Of a stretch of 64,000 nucleotides of DNA, positions 6,920 through 15,871 are shown piece by piece. Made by a program: the position numbers and the translations under genes. The stretch's first letter is position 1. Every line of letters starts with the position of its first letter. The stretch is taken from positions 32,177-96,176 of IMG/VR virus record IMGVR_UViG_3300034101_001153. The stretch is one strand, 5' to 3'. Under the pieces are notes generated by a model. That model saw nothing but the letters and a program-made list of their open reading frames with translations. It was not told where the DNA came from and did not search any database. The stretch comes from a virus.

Positions 6920-7208
6920 CTTCCTTCTTCTTCCCTGTTCTCTTAGGCTTTACTATACCCTTTAATTCCTCTACATAAAATGATCTAAATGGTCCTACAG
7001 GCATCTGAAGGCAGTCAATCCACGATACATTTTTCTCATAGTTAATAACAAGACTAATGAACTTAAAGGTTCCTCTTCTGTTCTTGAATCTAATAATGCT
7101 TCCAGGAACAATTTCATCTTTACCGTGCTTTAGTTCTTTGAATACCTTAATGTTATTATTGTACGGGAAAGGGACGCTTTCAGTTTTTCTTTTTTTCCTA
7201 GTAGTCAT
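6912..7208 (-). CDS. Hypothetical basic protein, 98 residues
   Basis: The product has lysine/arginine-rich ends (MTTRKKRKTES and PKRTGKKKEVV) around a beta-rich core, IVPGSIIRFKNRRGTFKFISLV, that resembles a small SH3-like or RNA/DNA-binding barrel. It overlaps the putative TerS gene by 8 bases. No family is recognised. Confidence 0.65.
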   Translation of the reverse strand: MTTRKKRKTESVPFPYNNNIKVFKELKHGKDEIVPGSIIRFKNRRGTFKFISLVINYEKNVSWIDCLQMPVGPFRSFYVEELKGIVKPKRTGKKKEVV

Positions 7209-7231
7209 AATTTATCACCTCTATTATATCA

Positions 7232-7405
7232 TTATAGAGAATGGCCTCCGTTGCGAGTGGGCGACCAAACTAATCCTGGCCTGTCAATATTTCTAATAAG
7301 CCTTATGCCACAATCTGGGCAAATGGCATTATCTCTTTGCTCTATATTTAATATAAACTCATACGACTTGTCACATTCTAGACATGTAAATGTATATAAA
7401 GGCAT
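7232..7405 (-). CDS. FmdB-type zinc-ribbon protein
   Basis: The start at 7405 (MPLYTFTCLECDKSYE) is chosen because FmdB-family proteins begin MPxYxYxC and because it makes a TAATG junction with the upstream stop. CLEC and CPDCG (residues 8-35) form a zinc ribbon. The 57-residue product is typical of small phage regulators or accessory zinc proteins. The target is unknown. Confidence 0.75.
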   Translation of the reverse strand: MPLYTFTCLECDKSYEFILNIEQRDNAICPDCGIRLIRNIDRPGLVWSPTRNGGHSL

Positions 7406-7749
7406 TACTTCCATGTCTCCTTTATTGCAATACTCAATAGTACCAGATAGCCCATAAGATCGTCAAGATCATTTTCTTTAAAAGTATCGTCACCGTTACT
7501 AAATCTAGATAATTTATCGTCAATTCGTACCTTGAGTTGCTCAGTGGTGTCTGAGTGAGAAAAAATTCTCACTGGGTTCAACGCTGAGTTTCCATATGAT
7601 CTATTCTTATCAATTAAAAGGTCTGAAATTCTATTGCATTCTGACTGAATGGCTGCCTCAACTTTGTTTCTTGGAATAGTGCCAAGGCTTGACCTAACAT
7701 TATCCATAATTTCTTTGGTATACATTGACTGTACATCTTTTTCAATCAC
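7405..7749 (-). CDS. DUF1599-like protein (nucleotide-modification-associated domain)
   Basis: GTG start at 7749 overlaps the upstream TGA (GTGA) with AAAGGAG about 10 bases before. The 114-residue protein holds DKNRSYGNSALNPVRIFS, RIDDKLSRF and DLDDLMGYLVLLSIA, the signature of small phage proteins of the DUF1599 type, thought to act with nucleotide metabolism or modification. Exact function is unknown. Confidence 0.65.
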   Translation of the reverse strand: MIEKDVQSMYTKEIMDNVRSSLGTIPRNKVEAAIQSECNRISDLLIDKNRSYGNSALNPVRIFSHSDTTEQLKVRIDDKLSRFSNGDDTFKENDLDDLMGYLVLLSIAIKETWK

Positions 7750-7910
7750 TTAGACCAACTCCTTTGATTTCTAATAAGTCCATATTGTACTAAATATCTA
7801 TAAATAGTTTGATGGCTGGTGTTACATTCTTTTGCAATATCCTGTATTGTTTTTTTATCAACTACATAGCGCTTGGTTAGCCAAGATTTACTTTGATATA
7901 GTTTAGCCAT
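7746..7910 (-). CDS. Small helix-turn-helix protein, 54 residues
   Basis: A short gene read from ATG 7910 to TGA 7746. The peptide MAKLYQSKSWLTKRYVVDKK continues with TIQDIAKECNTSHQTIYRYL, a clear Hin/resolvase-like helix-turn-helix that occupies nearly the whole protein. It overlaps the ruvC stop and the next gene's GTG, so it is translationally embedded. It probably binds DNA as a small regulator or packaging accessory. Confidence 0.75.
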   Translation of the reverse strand: MAKLYQSKSWLTKRYVVDKKTIQDIAKECNTSHQTIYRYLVQYGLIRNQRSWSK

Positions 7911-8472
7911 TGTTCACCAACTTATGGTATGCATAGTAGGCAATTCCCATTGCATCACCAGCATCGTGATCTTCAACGTTTATGTTATATTTATTGTTAA
8001 AGTAGTCCATAGTTTTTTGCTTACGCATTTCTCTAGCCTTATTACGATACCATGAATCTGACTTGCCTGGAAAGTCTTTTCTCAAATTATCTTTTTCTAC
8101 TTTAGTAAAGTTTTTATTTCCAATAAATGGCTGCCATGCACTTGGAGGAACAGTGACAATCATATCTTTTCTCCAAGCCAACGCGGACACAACGGAGCCA
8201 ACAATCATTGCCATCTTAATTGCAACATCTTGAGATTTAACCATAATTGCAGACTCAATGCATATGTAGTCTACAGATAGCAAATCTTTATTCGCCGCGA
8301 CCTTTTGATGCGCGTCAATTATTTTGTCATGAATAGTAGCACCATAAAAGTTTATCTTTCCCCACTTTATTGGCTTTTCGTCAAAGATGCAGAAAGCCAG
8401 AGAAGTAGTAGATGAATCTATGCCTAATATTCTATTTGCTCTTGGCTTTGCTAATTTTGCTATTGATGACAC
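7903..8472 (-). CDS. ruvC: RuvC-like Holliday junction resolvase
   Basis: GTG 8472 is favoured since AAGGAG lies 7 bases upstream; TTG 8475 is an alternative. The 189-residue protein has the RNase H fold acidic residues: ILGIDSSTTSLAFCIF (first Asp, about residue 18), YICIESAIM (Glu, about 72) and EDHDAGDAMGIAYYAYH (last Asp pair, about 168-172). It should cut four-way junctions in replicating or recombining phage DNA before packaging. Confidence 0.85.
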   Translation of the reverse strand: MSSIAKLAKPRANRILGIDSSTTSLAFCIFDEKPIKWGKINFYGATIHDKIIDAHQKVAANKDLLSVDYICIESAIMVKSQDVAIKMAMIVGSVVSALAWRKDMIVTVPPSAWQPFIGNKNFTKVEKDNLRKDFPGKSDSWYRNKAREMRKQKTMDYFNNKYNINVEDHDAGDAMGIAYYAYHKLVNNG

Positions 8473-8749
8473 CAAGCATCTCCTTAATCTTTATACTATT
8501 ATGATCCTTAGTAGAAATTTCACAGGCACCACATATATTATTAGAATTATATCTGCTTAATTCTTTTGAACAGTTCTGGCATATTCTTATGATTCCAGCG
8601 AGCCGTGCTTTATTTTCATAATATCTTTGCATAATTCTTTTATTAGTGGCTCCACGACAACAAATGTTGTCGCAGTATTTTTGATTCTTTTTTCTACTTT
8701 GAAAATGATTGCCACAAAAACCACATATTTTAAAACTATCGTCAGTCAT
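8432..8749 (-). CDS. Zinc-finger protein with two Cys clusters
   Basis: ATG 8749 overlaps the nuclease stop (ATGACTGA). The 105-residue product has ICGFCGNHFQSRKKNQKYCD (a Cys4 zinc finger of the kind seen in phage HNH-associated proteins) and a second CQNC...CGAC. The C terminus overlaps ruvC by 41 bases. It lacks an HNH core; it may be a DNA-binding accessory. Confidence 0.65.
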   Translation of the reverse strand: MTDDSFKICGFCGNHFQSRKKNQKYCDNICCRGATNKRIMQRYYENKARLAGIIRICQNCSKELSRYNSNNICGACEISTKDHNSIKIKEMLGVINSKISKAKSK

Positions 8750-9524
8750 CCACGCCAACTTTAAGATTATCTATTTTTAGTGTTCCCTTAGGATCTAAAG
8801 AATTACATTTTTCTAAAACTGGACACCCTTTACATTGCCAAGTTGATTTGGTATATCCACGCTTAGGAAGTTCTCTAGACTTCCATGTTTCATATACATT
8901 AGTCATCCAGTCAAATACGTACCTTATATAGTTTTTATTTTTTTCAGACATTACTACTGGAATTGCCAACAACTCATTGTCATTTTTATTTTCGTAAAGA
9001 AGGAATCCTTCATCGACTCCTTCTACTTCCATATAAATTAAAACCTGTAGCAAGTGGCTATTTGACGGCTGCATTTCTTGTTTTCTAGCAATGAAGTACT
9101 GATCTTTAATTGTTTTAATTTCACCAACAATTTCTTTTCCATCAACTTCCAGGATTATGTCGGCAAATCCACGAATTGGTGGCTTCAGGGATATTATCTC
9201 CCTTTCTTTTTCTTTCAACAGTCCAGCCTTTTCCATTGCAGCCTGAATTCTAGTATGCGAGTCAGTACCATTATCCATAGATGCAATATTCATAGCAGGA
9301 GTATCCTGTGTAAACTCTGTTCCATCGAATGCTATGATCCAGTACCTAGCACAAGTTCCATGCCCATAACCAAGAGTGCTGGGAGCAAAAGAGTTTTTCT
9401 TTTTATATTCCGTAGTGGGTCGCTGATCTTGATAGGAACTATAAATTAGTTTAACTAATTTTTTAGGATCGACAGCGGTATCCTTTGGTCTATTTCTTAT
9501 TGATGATATTAAATTCTTTGCCAT
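8742..9524 (-). CDS. Cas4/RecB-like PD-(D/E)XK exonuclease
   Basis: The 260-residue product has the RecB nuclease motifs: HTRIQAAMEKAG (His, about residue 90), RGFADIILEVDGKEIVGEIK (Asp and the E-x-K pair, about 119-137) and a Q...IYME motif. An early Cys in GHGTCARYW and the C-terminal CKGCPVLEKC provide four cysteines for an Fe-S cluster, as in Cas4/AddB-type nucleases. No CRISPR genes are nearby, so it most likely acts in phage recombination with RecA. Confidence 0.88.
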   Translation of the reverse strand: MAKNLISSIRNRPKDTAVDPKKLVKLIYSSYQDQRPTTEYKKKNSFAPSTLGYGHGTCARYWIIAFDGTEFTQDTPAMNIASMDNGTDSHTRIQAAMEKAGLLKEKEREIISLKPPIRGFADIILEVDGKEIVGEIKTIKDQYFIARKQEMQPSNSHLLQVLIYMEVEGVDEGFLLYENKNDNELLAIPVVMSEKNKNYIRYVFDWMTNVYETWKSRELPKRGYTKSTWQCKGCPVLEKCNSLDPKGTLKIDNLKVGVDD

Positions 9525-9859
9525 TAGTATCCTAAATTCATTCTCGCTACGTACTTTAGTGAATCGACAAGTTTGTCAATTGAGTCTTTAAGGGTGTAGT
9601 ACAGATTCTTTTTAATATTGTTAGCAGAACCTGATGGACCCTTTGCTAAAGTAGAATAGTATGTTGCAAGTATACCAAACTTTGCTGATAGTGCCTGCAA
9701 CTTGGCAATTAAAACTACCGCCTGTGTTGATGGAATGTCTGGCTTACTGAATATCTTTACAACTAATGCAAGCGCCTCGTCAACTTCACTATCACTTAAG
9801 AAATCATGAATTTCAGTAAACTCTGATATTTCATTTATCAGATCAATCGTGTTTTCCAT
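9524..9859 (-). CDS. Hypothetical helical protein, 111 residues
   Basis: An all-helical, acidic N terminus is followed by a lysine-rich C-terminal helix (IKKNLYYTLKDSIDKLVDSL). It overlaps both neighbours in the recombination block (nuclease downstream, small nuclease-like gene upstream). No motif is recognised; placement suggests a recombination or replication accessory. Confidence 0.65.
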   Translation of the reverse strand: MENTIDLINEISEFTEIHDFLSDSEVDEALALVVKIFSKPDIPSTQAVVLIAKLQALSAKFGILATYYSTLAKGPSGSANNIKKNLYYTLKDSIDKLVDSLKYVARMNLGY

Positions 9860-10136
9860 TTTCCACCAACTCCTCTAATTTAGACCATTCAATTACCGCA
9901 AGTCTTGTTTTCCCATCTAAAACTAATAATAATGCTGGATCTTTACTTCTATCTGTTCTTAATGTATCTGTTACTATTTTTGCCCAGGCATCCTGGCTTA
10001 TAGAATATGACTTTGAATATTCTTTAATATCAACAATGAAATTCTCCCAGGTAGCATCTGATTTGGCGTACTGCCCCCTACCTGAATTTTTATGAGCCTT
10101 TCCACCGATTCTTTTAATTTCTGATCTTTCGCTCAT
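9843..10136 (-). CDS. Small protein, possible PD-(D/E)XK-like resolvase
   Basis: The 97-residue product begins with KRIGGKAHKNSGRGQYAKSD, then ATWENFIVDIKEYSKSYS and a C-terminal PALLLVL strand. The G...HKNSGRG, D...DxK pattern resembles small phage nuclease-fold proteins related to Holliday junction resolvases. The assignment is inference from motif layout. It is translationally coupled between a zinc protein and a helical protein downstream of recA. Confidence 0.5.
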   Translation of the reverse strand: MSERSEIKRIGGKAHKNSGRGQYAKSDATWENFIVDIKEYSKSYSISQDAWAKIVTDTLRTDRSKDPALLLVLDGKTRLAVIEWSKLEELVENGKHD

Positions 10137-10330
10137 ATTGATGCCTTACCAGGATGACCATTTGAACACACCCAAGTTATAAGCCTTTGTCTTTCATTAA
10201 ACTTTGCTTCATATGAAGTTTCATAGCATCCGTTTTCTGGACAGCCATAACTTCCTTCTATATCAATCAATTCACTATCATGATTTTTAGATTCACTATC
10301 TGTTGAGATAAAACTTTTTGGATCTATCAT
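10133..10330 (-). CDS. Small zinc-ribbon-like protein, 65 residues
   Basis: The product contains YGCPENGCYET and WVCSNGHPGKA, giving C-x4-C and C-x3-H pairs that could bind zinc. The N-terminal 25 residues are acidic and probably disordered. The ATG overlaps the recA stop (ATATGATAG). No family is recognised. Confidence 0.6.
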   Translation of the reverse strand: MIDPKSFISTDSESKNHDSELIDIEGSYGCPENGCYETSYEAKFNERQRLITWVCSNGHPGKASI

Positions 10331-11334
10331 ATCTTTTCATACACCAACTTAGTTAATTCATCTTTCATGTCAAGATCTTCTCTTGCTCTCGCAACAACAT
10401 TGGCACGACCTTGAATTCTATCTCCAAGAACTGTGTACCATGCTCCACCACGCTCAATAATTCCAAGCATTTCTGCTGTGTCAATTAAATCTGCTGTAGT
10501 GTCAACACCTACATGATCGCCCTGAAAATAGAAGTCATATGATCCAGTAATAAATTGAGGGCCAGTTTTATTATAGTCAATAGTCCAGTTTACTGGTCTT
10601 CCAATTTTTTGTTCTATTAGTTTGTCCCCTACAGATATTTTCCCCTTAATGGACTGGGCCTCCGCCTCGCTTGACCATAGTTTAATGATGGTGCTACTAA
10701 AAAACTTAACTGCCATGCCACCCGTGGGAATATGGCTTGCGTGCATAGTTCCGAATTGATTACGTTGCTGAGAGATAAGAATAAGAAGAGTTTTGTCATT
10801 GACATAGTTAAGCATTTTTACTGCATGTGTCATATCTTTTGCTTCTGCACCAATTTGTTTTGTATCTTGCAGTTGTTTAAGATCGTCAGAATCTTTTTCA
10901 AAATAAATGGCTGGAAGAAGAGCAGAGATAGAATCTACTACTAGCACATCTACACCAGACTTAATAAGTTGTGTACCAATATCGACCATATCATTTATTG
11001 TTTTTGCTGGAGCATAAATAAGTTTTTCTGAATCTACTCCTAATGTTTCTGCCCATTCTGGAGAATAAGATTGTTCTGCATCAATCCAGGCACATAGTTT
11101 TCCATCTTTTTGAGCCTCTGCAATAATTTGTAGGCAAAAGGATGATTTTCCAGCACTCTTATTACCCCATATTAAAACTTGACGACCATATGCTAGTCCA
11201 CCTTTAAGTGCTACGTTCAGCGATAGGCTTGGTGTTTTTAATTTTTGTATTTCTACTTCTGATGCTGCGCCCACCAGTTTTCTTATTTTCGGATCTAGTT
11301 TTGCTAGTACTTCTTCTATCATTATCTCTGTCAT
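10327..11334 (-). CDS. recA: RecA-family recombinase
   Basis: The 335-residue ATPase has Walker A GNKSAGKSS (residues 57-65), catalytic-Glu strand AWIDAEQSY (about 82), Walker B VDVLVVDSISAL (about 128-139), and the L2-loop sensor LISQQRNQFG with TGGMAVKFF. It has the RecA core but a short C terminus. The ATG at 11334 follows GGAG at about 10 bases. It catalyses strand exchange for recombination-dependent replication and repair, probably with the Cas4-like nuclease and RuvC downstream. Confidence 0.93.
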   Translation of the reverse strand: MTEIMIEEVLAKLDPKIRKLVGAASEVEIQKLKTPSLSLNVALKGGLAYGRQVLIWGNKSAGKSSFCLQIIAEAQKDGKLCAWIDAEQSYSPEWAETLGVDSEKLIYAPAKTINDMVDIGTQLIKSGVDVLVVDSISALLPAIYFEKDSDDLKQLQDTKQIGAEAKDMTHAVKMLNYVNDKTLLILISQQRNQFGTMHASHIPTGGMAVKFFSSTIIKLWSSEAEAQSIKGKISVGDKLIEQKIGRPVNWTIDYNKTGPQFITGSYDFYFQGDHVGVDTTADLIDTAEMLGIIERGGAWYTVLGDRIQGRANVVARAREDLDMKDELTKLVYEKI

Positions 11335-11494
11335 AAAAATGATTCTCCAATATCTCTGCTAAATTCTTAATGTCTTGCTCGCGTGATTTTTTAAGTTTTG
11401 AAATAATAGACAGCATAAGGTTTTCATCATACCCACGGATAACCATCATCATTTCGTCATCTGAGCCGTATAAGAAATATCCTTTTGTTGTCAT
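11204..11494 (-). CDS. Hypothetical protein overlapping the recA 5' end
   Basis: ATG 11494 follows GGATGATATACT. The first 60 residues (MTTKGYFLYGSDDEMMMVIR onward) look like a normal protein. The last 43 codons run through the recA start region in another frame and give a basic, low-complexity tail. The 131-base overlap is far longer than any other junction in this gene train, so a lost stop codon, or a sequence error, may have extended it. Confidence 0.6.
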   Translation of the reverse strand: MTTKGYFLYGSDDEMMMVIRGYDENLMLSIISKLKKSREQDIKNLAEILENHFYDRDNDRRSTSKTRSENKKTGGRSIRSRNTKIKNTKPIAERST

Positions 11495-11500
11495 AGTATA

Positions 11501-11851
11501 TCATCCACGAACGCCGTGTAGCCGTGGCCTGCTCTTATTAACCCCAGCCTTTCGTTTTACAGCCTTATGAAGCGAATCATATACTTCGCCTGAGAGCCTT
11601 AAACCTTGGTATAAATCAAGGACACGAATGATAATATCGGCTAATTCTTCTACTACAGCGTCCTGTCCCTTAGACTTTCTTAACGCTTCAAGAACTTCAG
11701 TTGCCTCTGAATGAATCATTGCGAGTTGTTTGGCGTAGAAAATAAAATGATCTTCCTTGTCCATACGCAGACGGGCATCCCAAAATCCTTTTTCTACTGC
11801 TGTCTTGTGCAACTCTGATGCTAAACTATCTAAATTCACGAATTTCTCCAC
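11501..11851 (-). CDS. MazG-like nucleotide pyrophosphohydrolase
   Basis: The 116-residue all-alpha protein has HSEATEVLEALRKSKG (ExxE, residues about 48-63) and VVEELADIIIRVLDLY (ExxD, about 67-82), the metal-binding motifs of MazG/dUTPase-2 enzymes. It should hydrolyse NTPs or dNTPs, cleaning nucleotide pools or blunting host (p)ppGpp-type stress responses. It overlaps the dnaE stop by 16 bases. Confidence 0.85.
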   Translation of the reverse strand: MEKFVNLDSLASELHKTAVEKGFWDARLRMDKEDHFIFYAKQLAMIHSEATEVLEALRKSKGQDAVVEELADIIIRVLDLYQGLRLSGEVYDSLHKAVKRKAGVNKSRPRLHGVRG

Positions 11852-14800
11852 TCAATACTATTAATTGCCATAGTCCCGTCATCTAATTCTTTCATGACTA
11901 CTTTGGCTGACCGCCCAGGTTTCATAGACATACGGGCTTGTGTATATATTTTAGGGAATGCAACAGCAGAAATCAAGGTTTTATCCTCTTCAGATAAAAC
12001 AACATTAGCCATATTATCTCCCTTTTTAGTTTTCCTGCTGGAAAAAGAAACTACAAAGTATTCTCCATCTACAAGAGGTAGATTTGTAGCAGTAATGTAT
12101 CTAGAAAATCCAGTATCTGACTTCTTTAATTCTTCTGGCAATACATATTCTGCAATTCTATTATTACTTACTAAGAATAGATACATTTTGCCAGATTCTA
12201 TTTGAGTATCCTCATCATGGAATATTCCTGCTGTTCCTGTTTTATCAACTACCTCTACTCTTGACCAGCCCTGACCACGCTTAATTGACTTAACCATTGC
12301 AAGAATAATAAATGAGCCGCGCTCAGAGTAGTCGTCTAGACTTTTAATGTACGCATCCAAATACCTTGGAATATCTGCGTTAAACTCTGGAACATTGAGG
12401 TACTCATAAAGATATTCCTTCTCTTGACCAGTCCTTGGGTTGTCATCAAAAGCGAGGGCCCCAATACGATTAAGAACTGCTACCGCCCTACTATTAATTC
12501 CTGATCCCTTAGCAGATGCAATTTCTACAAATTCATCATACGATGAATACGGTCTATTGTCGATAATCTTATTGGCAATATTTTCTGATACATATTTAAT
12601 ATTTCCTAGACCGAATCTAATTGAGTTTCCAGTTATAGCAAAGTCAATTTCTGACTCATTAACATGTGGTAGCAATATCCTAATTCCAATTCTCTTTGCT
12701 TCAATTAGATACTCCGTTCGTGTATCCTTGTCTGATTCATTCTTAAGCAAAGAGTACATAAACTCTAGTGGATAGTAATGCTTTAACCACGCCGTCCAAT
12801 AACTAAGCATCGAATAGGCAACAGCATGACTCTTATTAAACGAGTATCCAGCGTGGGCCTCAAAGTCGTGCCATAGTTTCTCAGCGGCTTCCCTGCTGAT
12901 ATGCTGTGAAGCACCATCAATAAACTTATCCTTGAACTGGTCGAATTCTTTTGCATCCTTTTTCTTTCCAATAATTTTTCTAACCTTGTCTGCTTCTGCC
13001 ATGGTCATTCCACCCAGATGCACACAGGCTTGCATAACTTGCTCTTGGTAAAGAATACACCCATATGTATCCTTAGTAAATTCTTCCATGATTGGGTGTA
13101 TATACTTAATTACCTGACGGCCCTTTTTACGTTTAATGTAGGCTGCGCCAATTGTATTCATAGCACCAGGACGAACAAGAGCATTAGAGGCAGCAAGTTC
13201 ATCAAAATTACTAATACCCATCTTAAGAATTAGATTCGTATACGGAGCGGCTTCTGCTTGGAATATTCCCTTGGTATGCCCAGCAGAGATATCTGCAAAT
13301 ACTTCTGGATCATTCAAGGCAATAGAGTTTAGGTCTATATCCTTATCGGACCTTGACTTAATAATATCTAAGGCGTCCTTGATTACTGTTAGAGTCTTAA
13401 GTCCAAGGGCATCAATTTTAATAAGACCAATCTCCGCTGCCTGATCCATGTCAACTGCTACGACAGGAATTCTTCCATCGCTCTGAGTATCTTTCCTAGT
13501 TTCGATTGGTGCTATCTGACTCAATGGAATTTTTGATGTAACAATGCCTGCTGCATGTACCCCTGTCCCACGAATCCTTCCACGCAACTTATCTGCATAC
13601 TCTGCAACATCTGGATACTTATTTCTAAAAGACCTAGTTGTCTCAGAACTAATAAATTCTTCCCAGGTCTCAATATTTTTAAGAGCAGCATTAACATCAG
13701 TTAGTGGAACATTGAATGCGCGAGCAACATCTCTGACGACACCCTTATCCTTAAAGGTCAAGAAGGTGGCGATAGATGCCACATTTTTATATTCATCAAT
13801 AAGGTACTGCTTGACTTCTGAGCGACGACGATCTTCATAGTCTACGTCAATATCTGGGAAGTCATTTCTTTCTGGATTAATGAATCGAAAGAACAACAAG
13901 CCATGCTCAATTGGATCTACCTCTGTAATACCCAATACATAACATACTAAACTACCAGCGGCAGAACCTCTTCCTGGGCCAACCAATATTCCATTTTCTT
14001 TAGCCCACCTAATCATATTTCCTACAATAATAAAGTATGAAGAAAAGTTCTTTGACTTAATAATAGAAAGTTCTTCGTTTAGTCTCTCTCTGTACTCCAG
14101 ATTATTAAATAATCCACGGCTCTTAAGTCCAGCAATAGCCATATTTTCAAGTTGCTCGTCGGGGCTTGAATGGTTTATGGGAAGTAGGTCTAAGTTTTCC
14201 TTACGCTTATAGTCTGACACCTTATCAGAAATCTCAACGCTGTTCTCGTACAAGTCGTCACGATAAATTCCCTGCGCTTCCATTCTTGTCTTAACGTCAG
14301 CAAAGTCCATGAGCCAGATATCTAAATCTTTAAATGACATTTGACGATCCCCATACAGATAGTTTAGTCTTTCAATAACATCACTAATCTTCTTGCTGCC
14401 GTCAAACGTGGAGTCTTTTTGAATCTTTGGGTGAGTCCCAAGGATAAGCATGATTTCCTCTGCTATACGATCCTTTGGTGATGCGTAATGACAATCTAAG
14501 GTAACAGTTGATTTAATACTTAAAGAGTCTGCTAGTTCTAGCAATGCCTTGTTTAATTCTGCTGGATTGTGTGGCTGCAATTCCATATAAAAGTCATCAC
14601 CGAATGTATCCTTGAACCATAGGGCATGTTGCTTTGCAATACCAAGATTTCCATTCTCAATGGCCTTAGCAATAATTCCATTCATGCAACCAGACAGCAC
14701 AACAAGATCATTGTTATATTTTTCTAGAAGTTCAAAGTCCATTCGTGGCTTCAAGAAGAAGCCTTCTTCCCAGGCTAGTTCAGACAGCCTTCCAAGATTA

Positions 14801-15105
14801 GAAAGACCATTATCATTCTTTGCAAGAATAATTAGGTGATTGTAAATTTGATCGTCAGGAGTCCTGTCCTTCTTGGATCTCTTATCCAATCTATCTGGAG
14901 TAAAGTATGCCTCAAGTCCAAGTATAGGCTTGATCCCCGTTTCTTCTCCAGCCTTTAAAAGTTCCATGTGTGCGCTCAGAGAGCCGTGATCTGTAATAGA
15001 AAGAGCGCTCATGCCAATTTCTTGGGCTCTTTTCATAAGTTCTAATGGAGAAGAAAATCCATCTAGAAGTGAATAGTAAGAATGTGAATGATGATTATGA
15101 AACAT
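11836..15105 (-). CDS. dnaE: DNA polymerase III alpha subunit, DnaE type
   Basis: A full-length 1089-residue C-family replicase. The PHP domain opens with HNHHSHSYYSLLDG and ITDHGSLSA. The palm holds GPGRGSAAGSLVCYVLGI, PDIDVDYEDRRR (catalytic Asp pair) and GLIKIDALG (third Asp). The fingers show YSFNKSHAVAYSMLSYWTAW, and an OB-fold-like C terminus follows from about residue 940. The PHP metal ligands look largely kept, so proofreading is possible. No sliding clamp or clamp loader gene is in the window, so host clamp use is likely. Confidence 0.95.
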   Translation of the reverse strand: MFHNHHSHSYYSLLDGFSSPLELMKRAQEIGMSALSITDHGSLSAHMELLKAGEETGIKPILGLEAYFTPDRLDKRSKKDRTPDDQIYNHLIILAKNDNGLSNLGRLSELAWEEGFFLKPRMDFELLEKYNNDLVVLSGCMNGIIAKAIENGNLGIAKQHALWFKDTFGDDFYMELQPHNPAELNKALLELADSLSIKSTVTLDCHYASPKDRIAEEIMLILGTHPKIQKDSTFDGSKKISDVIERLNYLYGDRQMSFKDLDIWLMDFADVKTRMEAQGIYRDDLYENSVEISDKVSDYKRKENLDLLPINHSSPDEQLENMAIAGLKSRGLFNNLEYRERLNEELSIIKSKNFSSYFIIVGNMIRWAKENGILVGPGRGSAAGSLVCYVLGITEVDPIEHGLLFFRFINPERNDFPDIDVDYEDRRRSEVKQYLIDEYKNVASIATFLTFKDKGVVRDVARAFNVPLTDVNAALKNIETWEEFISSETTRSFRNKYPDVAEYADKLRGRIRGTGVHAAGIVTSKIPLSQIAPIETRKDTQSDGRIPVVAVDMDQAAEIGLIKIDALGLKTLTVIKDALDIIKSRSDKDIDLNSIALNDPEVFADISAGHTKGIFQAEAAPYTNLILKMGISNFDELAASNALVRPGAMNTIGAAYIKRKKGRQVIKYIHPIMEEFTKDTYGCILYQEQVMQACVHLGGMTMAEADKVRKIIGKKKDAKEFDQFKDKFIDGASQHISREAAEKLWHDFEAHAGYSFNKSHAVAYSMLSYWTAWLKHYYPLEFMYSLLKNESDKDTRTEYLIEAKRIGIRILLPHVNESEIDFAITGNSIRFGLGNIKYVSENIANKIIDNRPYSSYDEFVEIASAKGSGINSRAVAVLNRIGALAFDDNPRTGQEKEYLYEYLNVPEFNADIPRYLDAYIKSLDDYSERGSFIILAMVKSIKRGQGWSRVEVVDKTGTAGIFHDEDTQIESGKMYLFLVSNNRIAEYVLPEELKKSDTGFSRYITATNLPLVDGEYFVVSFSSRKTKKGDNMANVVLSEEDKTLISAVAFPKIYTQARMSMKPGRSAKVVMKELDDGTMAINSIEWRNS

Positions 15106-15121
15106 ACCTCTCCAAATAGTA

Positions 15122-15152
15122 GTGGGCGGTAAGAGTATATCCTACCGCCCAC
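15122..15152 (-). terminator. GC-rich hairpin between the SSB-like gene and dnaE
   Basis: GTGGGCGGTA (15122-15131) pairs with TACCGCCCAC (15143-15152), a perfect 10-bp stem with an 11-base loop. It sits 16 bases after the SSB-like stop and 17 bases before the dnaE start. There is no T tract. It may attenuate dnaE relative to the abundant ssDNA-binding protein or protect the 3' end of the upstream mRNA. Confidence 0.6.
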
Positions 15153-15167
15153 CCCCCAGTCAATGAA

Positions 15168-15824
15168 TTACCACTCAACTGCTGCTGATGTAGACGTATC
15201 AACATCTACACCCATGTAGAACGCTTCTTGATCTGGATATGAGATATTACGAATTGCAACCTTGTCAAGTTCGTACACCTCAATGCCTGACCAATCAAAC
15301 TTCTCAGAGTCGGTGGCGAGAGGAATAAGAGCGTACATTGTCTGAGTTCCTGTTCCCGTCCTCTTAAGTCTCCAAGTAAGGTTGGAGATTGAGTTTGTAT
15401 CTGCTGCATACTCTACGAGCATATTGGTCGTAGGAGACTTGGAACTAACTCCTTGTGACCATACTGATGTGTAATGGTCGCCAGTTCCATCATCTACTAG
15501 AACATTGCAGTAAAATCGTAGGCGAGACTTCCATCCAGCCTTTGGATCTTTACGATGCATTTCGCACCCAAAACAACGACCCTCATCGTCTAGTGTACAA
15601 ACCGCTTTACGTCGATAATCCTTTGGATTAGTATGCTCTGCAACAACAATTGCTAGACCACGCTTTTCATCATAGTTTGGTGAGTCTGGATCGATTTCAT
15701 TAATAAATCTAATCTTAACGCTCTGACCGTCTTCTACCTTAAGCCAGCGAGCGCGTGGTGCGTCATCCATAATTGGGCGCTCCATCTTCTTTTTAATTCC
15801 TGCCAGTCCTGTAATAACACCCAT
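15168..15824 (-). CDS. Phage ssDNA-binding protein (gp32-like)
   Basis: The 218-residue protein has a central OB-like region with a Cys-rich insertion (VCTLDDEGRCFGCEMH, about residues 75-91) recalling the zinc of T4 gp32-type proteins, and aromatic strands (RFYCNVLVDD). A strong AGGAGG precedes the ATG. Position between primase and polymerase supports the role of coating single-stranded DNA at the fork. An acidic C-terminal tail, typical of SSBs, is only weakly present. Confidence 0.7.
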   Translation of the reverse strand: MGVITGLAGIKKKMERPIMDDAPRARWLKVEDGQSVKIRFINEIDPDSPNYDEKRGLAIVVAEHTNPKDYRRKAVCTLDDEGRCFGCEMHRKDPKAGWKSRLRFYCNVLVDDGTGDHYTSVWSQGVSSKSPTTNMLVEYAADTNSISNLTWRLKRTGTGTQTMYALIPLATDSEKFDWSGIEVYELDKVAIRNISYPDQEAFYMGVDVDTSTSAAVEW

Positions 15825-15871
15825 AATATTTCCTCCTAATATTTGACCCTATACATGAGCCGATATAGTTA

